Part shown: piece by piece, positions 54,428 to 63,125 of the stretch | Layout: every line of letters begins with the position of its first letter | Numbering within the stretch: the first letter of the stretch is position 1 | Source of the DNA: Xanthomonas sp. DAR 34887 | Lineage (GTDB): Bacteria; Pseudomonadota; Gammaproteobacteria; Xanthomonadales; Xanthomonadaceae | NCBI RefSeq assembly: GCF_041245805.1 | Contig: NZ_CP162490.1 | Coordinates: 4,255,001 to 4,319,000, forward strand | Direction of reading: 5' to 3' | DNA: 64,000 bases | Translations under genes and position numbers: made by a program | The notes under the pieces: model-generated | What the model saw: only the letters and a program-made list of their open reading frames with translations | What the model was told of the DNA's origin: nothing | Databases searched by the model: none

Positions 54428-55165
54428 ATGCCCACGCCGTTGACTCCCGCCGCCGGCTTCGGCCAGCGCATCGTCGATGCCCTGCTCGCACGCATCGTCG
54501 GCGGCGAATGGGCCGCGGACCAGCGCCTGCCGGTGGAGCGGGAACTGGCCGCGCTGTTCGGCTGCACCCGCATCACCTTGCGCGAGGCGCTGCAGCACCT
54601 GGAGTCGGAAGGCTACATCTACCGCGAGAACCGGCGCGGCTGGTTCGTCAGCGCGGCGCGCGTGCGCCACGATCCCACCAGCATCGCCGGCTTCATGCAG
54701 TACGTCGCCGCGCAAGGCGGCACGCCGCGCACCGAACTGCTCGGCGCGCGCCGCCAGCCGGCCGGCGCGACGCTGGCGCGGCACCTGGAACTGGACGATG
54801 CGCAGGCCGAGGTGTTCGTGCTGCAGCGCCGGCGGTGGATCGGCCGCCGCGCGGTGCTGCTGGAGACCAATGCGATTCTCGCCGCGTGGGCACCGAGCCT
54901 GCTCGATCACGACCTGGCCGGCTCGCTCAGCGCGGTGCTGGGACAACGGCTCGGACTGCGCCAGGCGCGCAGCCGCCTGTCGATGTACCCGGCCACGCTG
55001 GTCGCCGAGCAGGCCGCGCTGCTGCAGTCCACCGTCGGCACGCCGTGCTTCCGTCTGCAGCGGGTGAGCTACGCCGCCGACGGCCGCGCGGTGGAATTCG
55101 ATATCGAATCCTGGCGCCACGATGTGCTCGAAGTGACGGTGGAGGTGCAGGCACCGCCGGAGTGA
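54428..55165 (+). CDS. GntR-family regulator, HutC subfamily (UTRA domain)
   Basis: 245 residues from ATG 54428, with GGAGA upstream. N-terminal winged helix: FGQRIVDALLARIVGGEWAA, LPVERELAALFGCTRITLREALQHLESEGYIYRENRRGWFV. C-terminal UTRA effector domain: LGARRQPAGATLARHLELDDAQAEVFVLQRRRWIGRRAVLLETNAI and GTPCFRLQRVSYAADGRAVEFDIESWRHDVLEV. HutC-type repressors release DNA on binding the pathway's small-molecule signal. It probably controls the kinase-receptor-PnuC genes through TGGTCTAGACCA at 49576. Confidence 0.9.
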   Translation: MPTPLTPAAGFGQRIVDALLARIVGGEWAADQRLPVERELAALFGCTRITLREALQHLESEGYIYRENRRGWFVSAARVRHDPTSIAGFMQYVAAQGGTPRTELLGARRQPAGATLARHLELDDAQAEVFVLQRRRWIGRRAVLLETNAILAAWAPSLLDHDLAGSLSAVLGQRLGLRQARSRLSMYPATLVAEQAALLQSTVGTPCFRLQRVSYAADGRAVEFDIESWRHDVLEVTVEVQAPPE

Positions 55166-55278
55166 GCGGCCTGCGCAATGGCGGCAGTGCAACGCGCCGA
55201 CGCAGGCCGGCGGAGATGCGCGGCTGTGGCCGGCCAATGTCCTGAACCTTGCGCAGGAGCAGCGACACACTTGCATTT

Positions 55279-55346
55279 TGTGGGAGCGACTTCAGTCGCG
55301 ACGGGCGTTACCGGTTAGGCCCGTCGCGACTGAAGTCGCTCCCACA
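55279..55346. repeat. REP-like inverted repeat, subfamily B
   Basis: TGTGGGAGCGACTTCAGTCG faces GTCGCGACTGAAGTCGCTCC around a spacer containing GGGCGTTACCGGTTAGGCCC. It lies between the GntR gene and the convergent end of the xps operon. Confidence 0.9.
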
Positions 55347-55399
55347 ACACGTCAGCGACCGACAACACCACGCCGATTTCCAGCGCCGCGTCGTAAGCG

Positions 55400-56233
55400 C
55401 TAGGCCTCGAACAGCGCGCGCTGCGGATCCGGCGGCGGCAGGTCGGCGTACAGGCGTTGCAGGTCCTCGCGGCGCGCGCGCAGCGGATCGTGCATCAGGA
55501 AGCCGGCCAGGCGCGCGTGCCAGGCCGGCCAGCGTGTGGCCAGCGCATCCATGTCGCCGTCGGCGGCGCGGCCTTCGCCGCTGCGCGCCACGTAGGCGGT
55601 CTCGCACAGCACGTTGCGCCAGCCGAGTCCGGCCATGCGCAGCGACAGGTCGACCAGCGCCGCGTACCAGGATCCGTAACTGCTCGCGTCCAGGCCGCCG
55701 GCGCGCTGCCGCGCCGCGCCGCGCAGGGCCACCGCGTGGCACACCGCCGACGGCAGTTCCGGATGCTCCGGCGGCAGCGCCGCGCAGGCGCGTGCCAGGC
55801 GTTCGCCATCGTCGGGCAGCGGATTGATCTCGCCCAGCCGCGGCCAGGCGCAGGCTTCGCCGGCGTTGCTCCACGGCGTGGCGCTGGCGATGGCCGCATC
55901 GCGCGCCAGGCATGCGCTCAGTTGCTGCAGCCAGCCGGGCAGCGGTTGCGCATCGGCGGCCAGCACCACCACGTCGGCGGCACCGCAGGCGCGCAGCATT
56001 TCGTCCAGATGCGCGACTTCGCCGAGCATGCGCGGGCGCCGCGTGTAGTCGGCCTGCAGGCGGGTGTGCGCCAGCCAGGCCTCGACCACGCGCTGGCCAC
56101 GCGGCCCGGCCTGCGCGTCGTCGGCCAGCCACACGCGGGTGCCGGCCGGCGTGTGCGCCTCCAGCGCGCCCAGGCATGCGTCCAGTGCGGCGTCGTCGAC
56201 GCCGACCGGCAGCAGCACGATGGGCAGGGTCAC
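55400..56233 (-). CDS. Glycosyltransferase-2-like protein at the end of the xps operon
   Basis: 277 residues from GTG 56233. It starts 6 bases after the xpsD stop, so it is very likely co-transcribed. The N-terminus LPIVLLPVGVDDAALDACLGALEAHTPAGTRVWLADDAQAG and ADVVVLAADAQPLPGWLQQL resemble the nucleotide-binding half of GT-A glycosyltransferases; SSYGSWYAALVDLSLRMAGLGW and CETAYVARSGEG fit the acceptor half. A classical DxD is not evident. Whether it glycosylates a secreted protein or an exopolysaccharide, or merely shares the transcript, is unknown. Confidence 0.65.
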   Translation of the reverse strand: MTLPIVLLPVGVDDAALDACLGALEAHTPAGTRVWLADDAQAGPRGQRVVEAWLAHTRLQADYTRRPRMLGEVAHLDEMLRACGAADVVVLAADAQPLPGWLQQLSACLARDAAIASATPWSNAGEACAWPRLGEINPLPDDGERLARACAALPPEHPELPSAVCHAVALRGAARQRAGGLDASSYGSWYAALVDLSLRMAGLGWRNVLCETAYVARSGEGRAADGDMDALATRWPAWHARLAGFLMHDPLRARREDLQRLYADLPPPDPQRALFEA

Positions 56234-56239
56234 CTGCGC

Positions 56240-58534
56240 TTACTTCTTGCCCGCAGCCGGCAGCGGCTGCATCGCCTTGAACTTCTGCCCGTACTCGTCG
56301 GTGAGGTCGCGCGCTTCCTGCGGGTTGCGCACGATGGTCGGGGTCAGCAGCACGATCACTTCGTTGCGGGTCTTGTCCTGCGTCTTCTGGCCGAACAGCG
56401 CGCCGACCACCGGCAGCTTGCTCAGCAGCGGCACGCCGGCGCTGCCGTCGCTGGTGCTGTCGTTGATCAGGCCGGCGAGCATGATGGTGTCGCCGCTCTG
56501 CACCGCCGCCTCGGTCTTGACCCGGCGCGTGTTGATGTCCACGTTGCAGGCCGAGCTGTTGGTCACGGTGGAGGTGCCCGAGGTGCACGCCGCCGGCCGC
56601 GAACCGGGCGTGCTGACTTCCTGCACGATGTCCAGGAACACCATGCCGTCCTTGGTCACCCGCGGGCGCACCTTCAGGATCACGCCGGTATCGATGTACT
56701 GCACCGACGAATAGCTGGTGTCGGTGCCCAGGCCGGTGTTGATTGACGTCGAGTTGATAGGGATGCGCGTACCCACGTTCAGCGTGGCCTCGGCGTTGTT
56801 GCGCACGAACACCGACGGGGTCTGCAGCAGCTTGAGGTTGGTGACCTTGTCCAGCGCGGTGATCACCGCGGCGGCGTTCTTGCCGAGGAAGGTCCAGCCC
56901 AGGCCGCTGCTGCCGACCTTGCCGGCGATATCGCCCCAGATGCTGCGCCCGGCGGCGCTGGGCAGGCCCGCGCCGACACCGAGTCCGGTGGTGTTGGCCA
57001 CCGTGCTGTCGGCGGAGGCGTTGACCGAATTTTCGAAGAACCAGTTCACGCCGTACTGCAATTGGCCGGTCAGGCTGACCTCGGCCACCTGCGCCTCGAT
57101 GTGCACCTGCATCGGCATCACGTCGAGCTTTTCGACCACATCGCGGATCGAACGCCACGACTGCGGCGTGGCGCGCACCAGCAAGGTGTTGGTCTCCTCC
57201 ACCGCCGACACGCCGACCTTGTCGCCCTGCACTTCCAGGGTCACGCTGCCGTTGCCGGAGGTGCGCGGCGACAGCTGCAGGCTGCCGTTGCCCAGGCCGC
57301 CGCTGCTGCTCGACGAGGAACCGCCGCTGCTCGAGGACAGGCTGTCGCTGTTGCCATTGAGGCTGCTGCTGCCGCCCAGGCCGCCGTCGCTGCTGCCGCC
57401 CAGGCCACCGCTGCCCATCTGGCTCAGCTGCGTGCCCGGCATCAGCGAGGCGTTGGAATCGCCGCGGCTGCCGCCGGCGCCGAACACCTCGGCCAGGCGG
57501 TCGGCCAGGTCCTTGGCCTTGATGTATTTCAGCTCGTAGGAGAACAGGCGGCTGCCGCCGCCGGCGCTGTCGATCCGGTCCAGCCATTCCTGGACCTGGT
57601 CCAGGTAGCGCGCCTGCGGGGTGATCACCAGCACCGCGTTGGCGTTCTCCAGCGGCATGAAGCGGAACATGCCGGCGCTGGGGGTCTTGCTGTTCTCGCC
57701 GAACACCTTCTCCAGGTCGGCGGCGACCTGCTCGGCCTTGCCGGACTGGATCGGGAACACGCCCACCGACATGCCCGACAGCCAGTCCACATCGAAGATC
57801 TGCACCGTGCGCAGGTAATTCTCCAGCTCGGCGCGGGTGCCGCCGAGGGTGATGACGTTGCGCGAGCCGTCGATGCCGACGATCGCGTTCGGCCGCGCAT
57901 ACGGCTCCAGCACCTTCTTCATTTCGCTGGCGGAGATGAACTTCAGCGGCACCACCCGCACCTCGAAGCCGCGCGCGCTGGCCGGCGAGGCGGTGCTCGG
58001 CGCCACCGTGCCGGCCAGCGCCTGGTCGGCCGGCACGATGTTGTAGCGGCCGCCGCTGTAGACCATGCGCGCGTTGTTCCAGCCCAGCACCATCTCCAGT
58101 AGGTTCAGCGCCTGCGCCGGCGACACCGGCTTGGGCGTGGCCAGGGTCACCGTGCCCTGCACGCCCGGCGCGATCACGTAGTTCTGCCCGAGCATGTCGC
58201 CGAGGATCGCCTTGACCACCGCATGCAGCGACTCGCCTTCGAAGTTGAAGGTGGCGCTGCCGCTGCTGGCGTTGGCCAGCGATGGCGCCGGCGCGGCGGC
58301 GGCGCCGGAATTGATCATGCTGCCGCTGCCGCGGCGGATCACCGGGGCGACACGGTCCGGCACGCCGTTGGGATCGGCCGTGCCCGTGCTTGCGTCGGCC
58401 GTGGCGCTGGTGCTGCCGGCGGCGCCGACGGTGGGATCGATCGCGGCGCCGCGGCGGACGTCCGGCGAGGGCGTGGTGGCGCAGCCGGCCACCAGGCCGA
58501 TCGCGAGGAACAGGGAAAACAAGCGCAGCGTCAT
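56240..58534 (-). CDS. xpsD: Type II secretion secretin XpsD/GspD
   Basis: 764 residues from ATG 58534. Lipoprotein signal MTLRLFSLFLAIGLVAGC (lipobox VAGC). Periplasmic N-domains follow (NFEGESLHAVVKAILGDMLGQNYVI, RVVPLKFISASEMKKVLEPYA), with a Ser/Gly-rich loop (about 385-430), then the secretin core: VEKLDVMPMQVHIEAQVAEVSL, NVGTRIPINSTSIN, VILKVRPRVTKDGMVFLDIVQEVS and GLINDSTSDGSAGVPLLSKLPVVGALFG. It forms the outer-membrane exit ring. In Xanthomonas it is encoded at the end of the operon, unlike gspCDE-first orders elsewhere. Confidence 0.97.
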   Translation of the reverse strand: MTLRLFSLFLAIGLVAGCATTPSPDVRRGAAIDPTVGAAGSTSATADASTGTADPNGVPDRVAPVIRRGSGSMINSGAAAAPAPSLANASSGSATFNFEGESLHAVVKAILGDMLGQNYVIAPGVQGTVTLATPKPVSPAQALNLLEMVLGWNNARMVYSGGRYNIVPADQALAGTVAPSTASPASARGFEVRVVPLKFISASEMKKVLEPYARPNAIVGIDGSRNVITLGGTRAELENYLRTVQIFDVDWLSGMSVGVFPIQSGKAEQVAADLEKVFGENSKTPSAGMFRFMPLENANAVLVITPQARYLDQVQEWLDRIDSAGGGSRLFSYELKYIKAKDLADRLAEVFGAGGSRGDSNASLMPGTQLSQMGSGGLGGSSDGGLGGSSSLNGNSDSLSSSSGGSSSSSSGGLGNGSLQLSPRTSGNGSVTLEVQGDKVGVSAVEETNTLLVRATPQSWRSIRDVVEKLDVMPMQVHIEAQVAEVSLTGQLQYGVNWFFENSVNASADSTVANTTGLGVGAGLPSAAGRSIWGDIAGKVGSSGLGWTFLGKNAAAVITALDKVTNLKLLQTPSVFVRNNAEATLNVGTRIPINSTSINTGLGTDTSYSSVQYIDTGVILKVRPRVTKDGMVFLDIVQEVSTPGSRPAACTSGTSTVTNSSACNVDINTRRVKTEAAVQSGDTIMLAGLINDSTSDGSAGVPLLSKLPVVGALFGQKTQDKTRNEVIVLLTPTIVRNPQEARDLTDEYGQKFKAMQPLPAAGKK

Positions 58535-58545
58535 GCGATCACTCT

Positions 58546-59322
58546 TCAAGGGTTCTGGCCGGGGGTGGTGCCGTTCTGGCGCTGCTGCTGCAACTGCCGG
58601 CGGCGGGCTTCGATACGTTCGCGGATGGCTTGCAACTGTTCCGACGACGGCGCCGGCGCGGCCGCCGGGGCGCTCTGCGCAGGCGTTGCCGGAGTCCCGT
58701 TGGCGCCCGCCTGCGGCGTGGCGGCGACGGGAGTGACCGGCGCGCTGACCGCAGTCGTGGCCGGTGGCGGCGCCGGCAACGGCGGCATGCCTGGCGGCCG
58801 TGCGCCCTGGCCGAGCGCAGTCGGCGGCTGTCCGCCCTTGCCGTCGAACACCTGCAGCTCCAGGGTCTGGGTGCCGCTGCCGCCGCTGACCACCGCGCGG
58901 CGCGGTTCCAGCGACAGCAAGCGCCAGCCCTTCACCGGGTCGCGGCCTTCCTGCAGGCGCAGCGATTCGCCCTGCTCGGTGGTCAGCGTGGCCATCTTGA
59001 AACTGTCGGTGAGCAGCACGCCGGTCAGGCGCACGCTGGGCGCGGCGCCCTGGCCGTTGTCGGCGCTGAGGAAGAACGGATGCGGCCGGCGGTCTTCGGC
59101 AAATACCGGACGCGCGGCGATCTCGGCGTAGCGCGAATAGTCGCCGAGACGCTCGCTGGGCGCCGCCGGCAAGCCCGGCAGGCGCTGGGTCATACTGGGA
59201 TCGTCGGGCAGCGGGACGATGCGCTGGCCCAGGCCGGCCAGGCCCAGCGCCCAGATCAGCAGCCCCCACAGCGCCAGCGTTGCCAGCCACACGGTGCGCA
59301 GGCCGATCGCTTCAATTCGCAT
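58546..59322 (-). CDS. xpsN: Type II secretion protein XpsN (GspC/GspN-like)
   Basis: 258 residues, near the 261 expected for Xanthomonas XpsN. One N-terminal membrane anchor (VWLATLALWGLLIWALGLAGLG), a GspC-like homology region (ARPVFAEDRRPHPFFL, VRLTGVLLTDSFKMATLTTEQGESLRLQEG, GWRLLSLEPRRAVV) and a Pro/Gln-rich C-terminus (RIEARRRQLQQQRQNG). It links the inner-membrane platform to secretin XpsD. It overlaps xpsM by 11 bases and precedes xpsD by 11. Confidence 0.93.
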   Translation of the reverse strand: MRIEAIGLRTVWLATLALWGLLIWALGLAGLGQRIVPLPDDPSMTQRLPGLPAAPSERLGDYSRYAEIAARPVFAEDRRPHPFFLSADNGQGAAPSVRLTGVLLTDSFKMATLTTEQGESLRLQEGRDPVKGWRLLSLEPRRAVVSGGSGTQTLELQVFDGKGGQPPTALGQGARPPGMPPLPAPPPATTAVSAPVTPVAATPQAGANGTPATPAQSAPAAAPAPSSEQLQAIRERIEARRRQLQQQRQNGTTPGQNP

Positions 59323-60103
59323 GCGCGCCCTCCACTTGCTGCGGCGGCTGCGGCATGGCCGCATCGCGCACGGCCGGTGCCGGCGGCGCCGGCGGCTCGC
59401 TCGGCCCGGGGCCGGCCGGCGTGCCGGCGTCCATCGTCGGCGCGCCGGGCGGCGCCCCACCAGGCGGCGGTGGCATGCCGGGCGGCATGCCCGCGGCGGC
59501 GGGCGGCGGCGGCATCGCGTTCGGGCGCAGATAGCCGGCCAGTTCGAACGCCACGTCCAGGCCGTTGCCGCTCTCGCCCGGCGACAGCTGATAGCGCTGC
59601 GCCATCACGTTGAGGTTGTCCACGAACAGCGCCGGGGTGCCGCTTTCCAGCGCGTGTAGCACCGCCGCCAGTTCCGGCGTGCCGCAGCGCAGCCGCACCT
59701 GCACCGCGACGCGGGTGAAGCGGTCGCGGCGGTTGTCGGCGGCCAGCGGCGAACGGTTGCTGATCGCGCAGCTGCGGTTGCCGGGGCTGGCGGTGGCCAC
59801 CGCGCTTTCCAGGCGCTGCACCAATCCGGCCGAAGCCAGCTCGGCCGAGGTCTCGCGCAGGAAGCCCGGGCGCGCGGCCAGATCGCGTTGCGCCTGCTGC
59901 AGCCGCTGCGCCACCTGCGGCGCCTGCTGCAACTGCATGCGCACGCGCAGCTCGCGCTGGCGCAATTCCTGGATCTGTGCTTCGACCTCGCGCATCGGCA
60001 CCGTCCACCACGGATGCACCAGCAGCAGGTAGGCCAGCGCCAGCGCCGCCAGCAGCAGGCCCAGCGCCAGCCAGCGGTCGCGCTTATCGACCTGCACCGG
60101 CAT
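59312..60103 (-). CDS. xpsM: Type II secretion protein XpsM (GspM)
   Basis: 263 residues. An N-terminal membrane helix (WLALGLLLAALALAYLLLVHPW), a periplasmic coiled coil (REVEAQIQELRQRELRVRMQLQQ) and a ferredoxin-like domain (VRLRCGTPELAAVLHALESG, LFVDNLNVMAQRY). It is followed by about 65 Pro/Gly/Met-rich residues, which makes it longer than a typical GspM. Partner of XpsL in the inner membrane. Overlaps xpsL by 20 bases. Confidence 0.93.
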   Translation of the reverse strand: MPVQVDKRDRWLALGLLLAALALAYLLLVHPWWTVPMREVEAQIQELRQRELRVRMQLQQAPQVAQRLQQAQRDLAARPGFLRETSAELASAGLVQRLESAVATASPGNRSCAISNRSPLAADNRRDRFTRVAVQVRLRCGTPELAAVLHALESGTPALFVDNLNVMAQRYQLSPGESGNGLDVAFELAGYLRPNAMPPPPAAAGMPPGMPPPPGGAPPGAPTMDAGTPAGPGPSEPPAPPAPAVRDAAMPQPPQQVEGAHAN

Positions 60104-61208
60104 TGGCGGCCTCCTTGCGCTTGGTCCCGGCCAGTTCGGCGGTCAGGGTGAAGCGGTCGCGGTGGCTGCCCGGATCGGCCTGCAGCACCCCGGTCAGCGA
60201 CGGCGTGCGCCACAGCGGCGAGCCCTCCAGCCGGCCGACCAGCGAGGACGCCTCGCTGCTGAGGCCGATCAGCTGCAACTGGTCGCCCTCGATCGAGAAT
60301 TTCTCCAGATAGGTGCCCTCGGGCAGGCGCTTGCTCAGTTCGTTCCAGATTTCCAGCGCGGTTGGGCGCTCGGCGCGCAGCTGGTCGAAGAAGGCCGCGC
60401 CTTCGACCAGATCGACCAATTGCTGGCACTGCGCGGCCACGCCGCGCGCGCGCTGCGCGCCGCTGTCCACTTGCGCTTGCAATTGCTCGAGCGCGTCGCG
60501 GCGGTTGTCCAGCAACTGCCAGCCGGCGGCGAACAGCGCCAGCAGCGCGGTGGCGGCGAGGATCGCGTTCCATCGCCGCATCGGATCGGCGCGGCGATGG
60601 CGCTGCTCCGGCGGCAGCAGGTTCACGCCCAGCGGCGCGCCGTCGCCACCGGCGACATCGACCCCGGCCAGGGTCGGGCGCAGCGCGCCGGCGCTGGCCT
60701 GCAGTTCGTCCAGCACGCGGCGCGGCGCCACCACCAGTTCGGCGTCCAGTTGCGCATCGTCGCGGCGCGCGCCGGGGCGCACGTCGTAGACCACCTGGTC
60801 GGCCTGGAACGGCGTCTGCCGGTCGATCTCGAAGCGAACCACGTCGCGCAGGTGGTCGGCGGCGGCGGCAGGCAGGCGCAGCGTGCGCTGCAGCGCGGAC
60901 TGCGCCGGCAGCAGCCAGACCCGCGGCAAGGCCGCCAGGCGCGGGCCGAGCACGGCCTCCAGGTCGCTCGGCAGCAGCGGCCACGGCAAGGCCAGCGGCG
61001 TGCCCAGTTCGGCATCGATCTGGCGCGCGACGTACAGCTGGTCGCCGTCGCGCCACAGCAGCAGCCGCGCCTGCGACCAGCCCAGTTGCAGCTGCCAGCG
61101 CGGCGGCAGCCACGCCATCAGCGAACGCTGCCACCAGGCCAGCAGGCCGCCGGCACCGGGCGCCATGCGCACGCCGAACTTGTCCATCGTGTCCCGCCAC
61201 GCAGTCAT
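60084..61208 (-). CDS. xpsL: Type II secretion protein XpsL (GspL)
   Basis: 374 residues from ATG 61208, which overlaps the xpsK stop as ATGA. Cytoplasmic actin-like domain in the N-terminal half (WQLQLGWSQARLLLWRDGDQLYVA, TLRLPAAAADHLRDVVRFEIDRQTPFQ), one membrane segment (ILAATALLALFAAGWQLL, about residue 217) and a periplasmic ferredoxin-like part (GTYLEKFSIEGDQLQLIGLS). It recruits the ATPase XpsE to the membrane; XpsE is outside the window. Confidence 0.95.
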   Translation of the reverse strand: MTAWRDTMDKFGVRMAPGAGGLLAWWQRSLMAWLPPRWQLQLGWSQARLLLWRDGDQLYVARQIDAELGTPLALPWPLLPSDLEAVLGPRLAALPRVWLLPAQSALQRTLRLPAAAADHLRDVVRFEIDRQTPFQADQVVYDVRPGARRDDAQLDAELVVAPRRVLDELQASAGALRPTLAGVDVAGGDGAPLGVNLLPPEQRHRRADPMRRWNAILAATALLALFAAGWQLLDNRRDALEQLQAQVDSGAQRARGVAAQCQQLVDLVEGAAFFDQLRAERPTALEIWNELSKRLPEGTYLEKFSIEGDQLQLIGLSSEASSLVGRLEGSPLWRTPSLTGVLQADPGSHRDRFTLTAELAGTKRKEAANAGAGR

Positions 61209-62065
61209 CGAACGGTCGATCCTTCTTCCCATCGCAGCACAGTGTAGGCGGAGCCCGGTAGCGCCGACGAGCCTGGGCGCACCACGGCGCGCAGCACCGC
61301 CGCGCGCCCCGCGGCCAATTGCGCGCGGCTTTCGATGCTGTAGGTGCCGCCGCCCCCGCCGATCGCCGCGGCCTGTGCCGGGTCGCTGCGCTCGCGTTGC
61401 GCCAGCACCTGCTGCGCATCCAGGCCGAGCGCGGTCAGCACCGGCGCCGGCGCGAAATCCGGCGCCGGGCGCGAAATCCCGCTGTACAGGGTCACATTCG
61501 GCAGCAGCTTGGCGTACAGATCCGCATCCATGCCCAGCACCAGTTGCAGTTCGGCCAGGCTCTCGAACGGCGCGTCCTTGGCGCCGTACGGCAGCCCGGC
61601 GGCGGCATAGTCCGGGTCCTCGGCGCCGCCGTTGGGCTGGCTGAGGTTGTCCGGGTCGCGCCAGTCCACGATCGCCGCGGCGATGCGGTCGGCGCGCTGC
61701 GGATCGCCGCCGACCGCGCGCACCAGCGCCGCCAGCAGCGGCGCGTCGGCCAGGTTCAGATCGACCTTGCCGCTCTCGTCGGTGATCCGCAGATCGATCG
61801 TGGCGTCTTCGTATTGCCAGCGGTAACGACGCCCGTCCGCGCGCCAGCCTGGCTGCGTCGGCGTGCTGGCGAGCCGGGTCAGCGCGTACTCCAGCCCGGC
61901 GCGGGCGCGCTCCTGCGCCGCCGCGCCGTCGCCCAGCACCTTGCCCTGCAGGCCCTCGGTGCGCGCAGTCAGCGCGAACGCGCCGATCAGCGCGGTCAGC
62001 AGCGCGATCAGCCACAGCACCAGCACCAGCGCCGCGCCGCGCGCGTATCGGGGCGCCGCGCTCAT
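61205..62065 (-). CDS. xpsK: Type II secretion minor pseudopilin XpsK (GspK)
   Basis: 286 residues from ATG 62065. Prepilin-type N-terminus RGAALVLVLWLIALLTALIGAFAL, cleaved near RG-AALV; GspK is the minor pseudopilin that lacks the usual Glu at +5. Helix-hairpin-helix-like part: DESGKVDLNLADAPLLAALV, IVDWRDPDNLSQPNGGAEDPDY, FESLAELQLVLGM, then SIESRAQL. It sits at the pseudopilus tip with XpsI and XpsJ. ATGA overlaps on both sides. Confidence 0.95.
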   Translation of the reverse strand: MSAAPRYARGAALVLVLWLIALLTALIGAFALTARTEGLQGKVLGDGAAAQERARAGLEYALTRLASTPTQPGWRADGRRYRWQYEDATIDLRITDESGKVDLNLADAPLLAALVRAVGGDPQRADRIAAAIVDWRDPDNLSQPNGGAEDPDYAAAGLPYGAKDAPFESLAELQLVLGMDADLYAKLLPNVTLYSGISRPAPDFAPAPVLTALGLDAQQVLAQRERSDPAQAAAIGGGGGTYSIESRAQLAAGRAAVLRAVVRPGSSALPGSAYTVLRWEEGSTVR

Positions 62066-62712
62066 TGCCGCGCCTCCGCGCCGCCGGCCTGGCGCAACGC
62101 CACCACCAGCGGCGGCCACACCATGCCGTCGTCGCTGCTCAGTTCGATCGACACCAGCAGCGGCAACTGGTCGGTCTTCTCCCAGCGCTCCTGCCAGGGA
62201 CCGATGCTGCCGCGCTCCGGGTCGATGCCGCGGTAGCGGAAGCGCACCTGGCGCAGGCCATCGACCAGCGGCTCGGGCGCCCGCGGCCTGTCCTCGGCGA
62301 CCTGCTTGCCGGCCTGCACCTGCACCAACGCGATCGCCAGGCGCCGATTGCCGCCGTCGCCGCCGACGCTGAGGTCGTGCACATAGGGACCGCCACGGCC
62401 CAGGTAATCGGGAAGATCGGCGACGAACTGCATGCGCTGCGGTTCGCCGACGAAGCGCACCGGCTGCAGCGTGCGGCTGTCGATGTCCAGCGCCAGCGGT
62501 TGCGCTCCGCTCAGGCGCCGGCGCAGGAAGCCCTCGACCGCGCGCATGCGCTCGCTGCGCCCGGCGATGCTCTCGCCGCGGCCGCTGATCGCGGTGGCCG
62601 AGCGCAGCGTGGCGAAGGCCAGGGTCAGTCCGCCGACCAGCAGCACCGTGGCCAGCAGCACTTCGATCAGGGTGAAGCCGCGCGCGGCGGCGCGGCGCGG
62701 TGCGCGCTTCAC
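62062..62712 (-). CDS. xpsJ: Type II secretion minor pseudopilin XpsJ (GspJ)
   Basis: 216 residues from GTG 62712, which shares GTGA with the xpsI stop. Prepilin signal RRAAARG-FTLIEVLLATVLLVGGLTLAF with Glu at +5, then LRRRLSGAQPLALDI, RMQFVADLPDYLGRGGPYVHDL and the closing LRQVRFRYRGIDPERGSIG. Minor pseudopilin of the tip complex. Confidence 0.94.
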   Translation of the reverse strand: MKRAPRRAAARGFTLIEVLLATVLLVGGLTLAFATLRSATAISGRGESIAGRSERMRAVEGFLRRRLSGAQPLALDIDSRTLQPVRFVGEPQRMQFVADLPDYLGRGGPYVHDLSVGGDGGNRRLAIALVQVQAGKQVAEDRPRAPEPLVDGLRQVRFRYRGIDPERGSIGPWQERWEKTDQLPLLVSIELSSDDGMVWPPLVVALRQAGGAEARQ

Positions 62713-63125
62713 TGCGCCACCCCGTTGCCCTGCGCGCTGACCAGGCGCAGCGTCTTCCACTGCAGCGCCTGCGCCGGCGCATCGCCCCAGCGCACCTGCA
62801 GGTTCAGTTGCAGCAGCGTCGGCGCGCCCGGAGTCATGGTCGTATCCGGCGGGCGCCGCGCATCGACGTACGGCGCCACGTCCAGGGTCCAGCGGTAATG
62901 GCCCTGCTCGAAGCTGCCCTGTTCGCGGCCGGGCTGCAGCGGTTGCTCCACGCCCTGCGCGGCCAGCACCGATTGCGCGTACAGCGTGGCGCGGCTGAGC
63001 TGGTCGGCGCGCTGCACCTGGCGCGCGGCGCCGGACAGCGAGCCGAGCAGCAGGGTCAGCGCCAGCGCCAGCAACGCGAACGCCACGATCACCTCGATCA
63101 GCGTGTAGCCGCGTTGCGCCTTCAT
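62709..63125 (-). CDS. xpsI: Type II secretion minor pseudopilin XpsI (GspI)
   Basis: 138 residues from ATG 63125, ATGA overlap with xpsH. Prepilin motif MKAQRG-YTLIEVIVAFALLALALTLLLG with Glu at +5, followed by ATLYAQSVLAAQGVEQPLQPG and GHYRWTLDVAPY. Core of the tip complex with XpsJ and XpsK. Confidence 0.95.
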   Translation of the reverse strand: MKAQRGYTLIEVIVAFALLALALTLLLGSLSGAARQVQRADQLSRATLYAQSVLAAQGVEQPLQPGREQGSFEQGHYRWTLDVAPYVDARRPPDTTMTPGAPTLLQLNLQVRWGDAPAQALQWKTLRLVSAQGNGVAQ

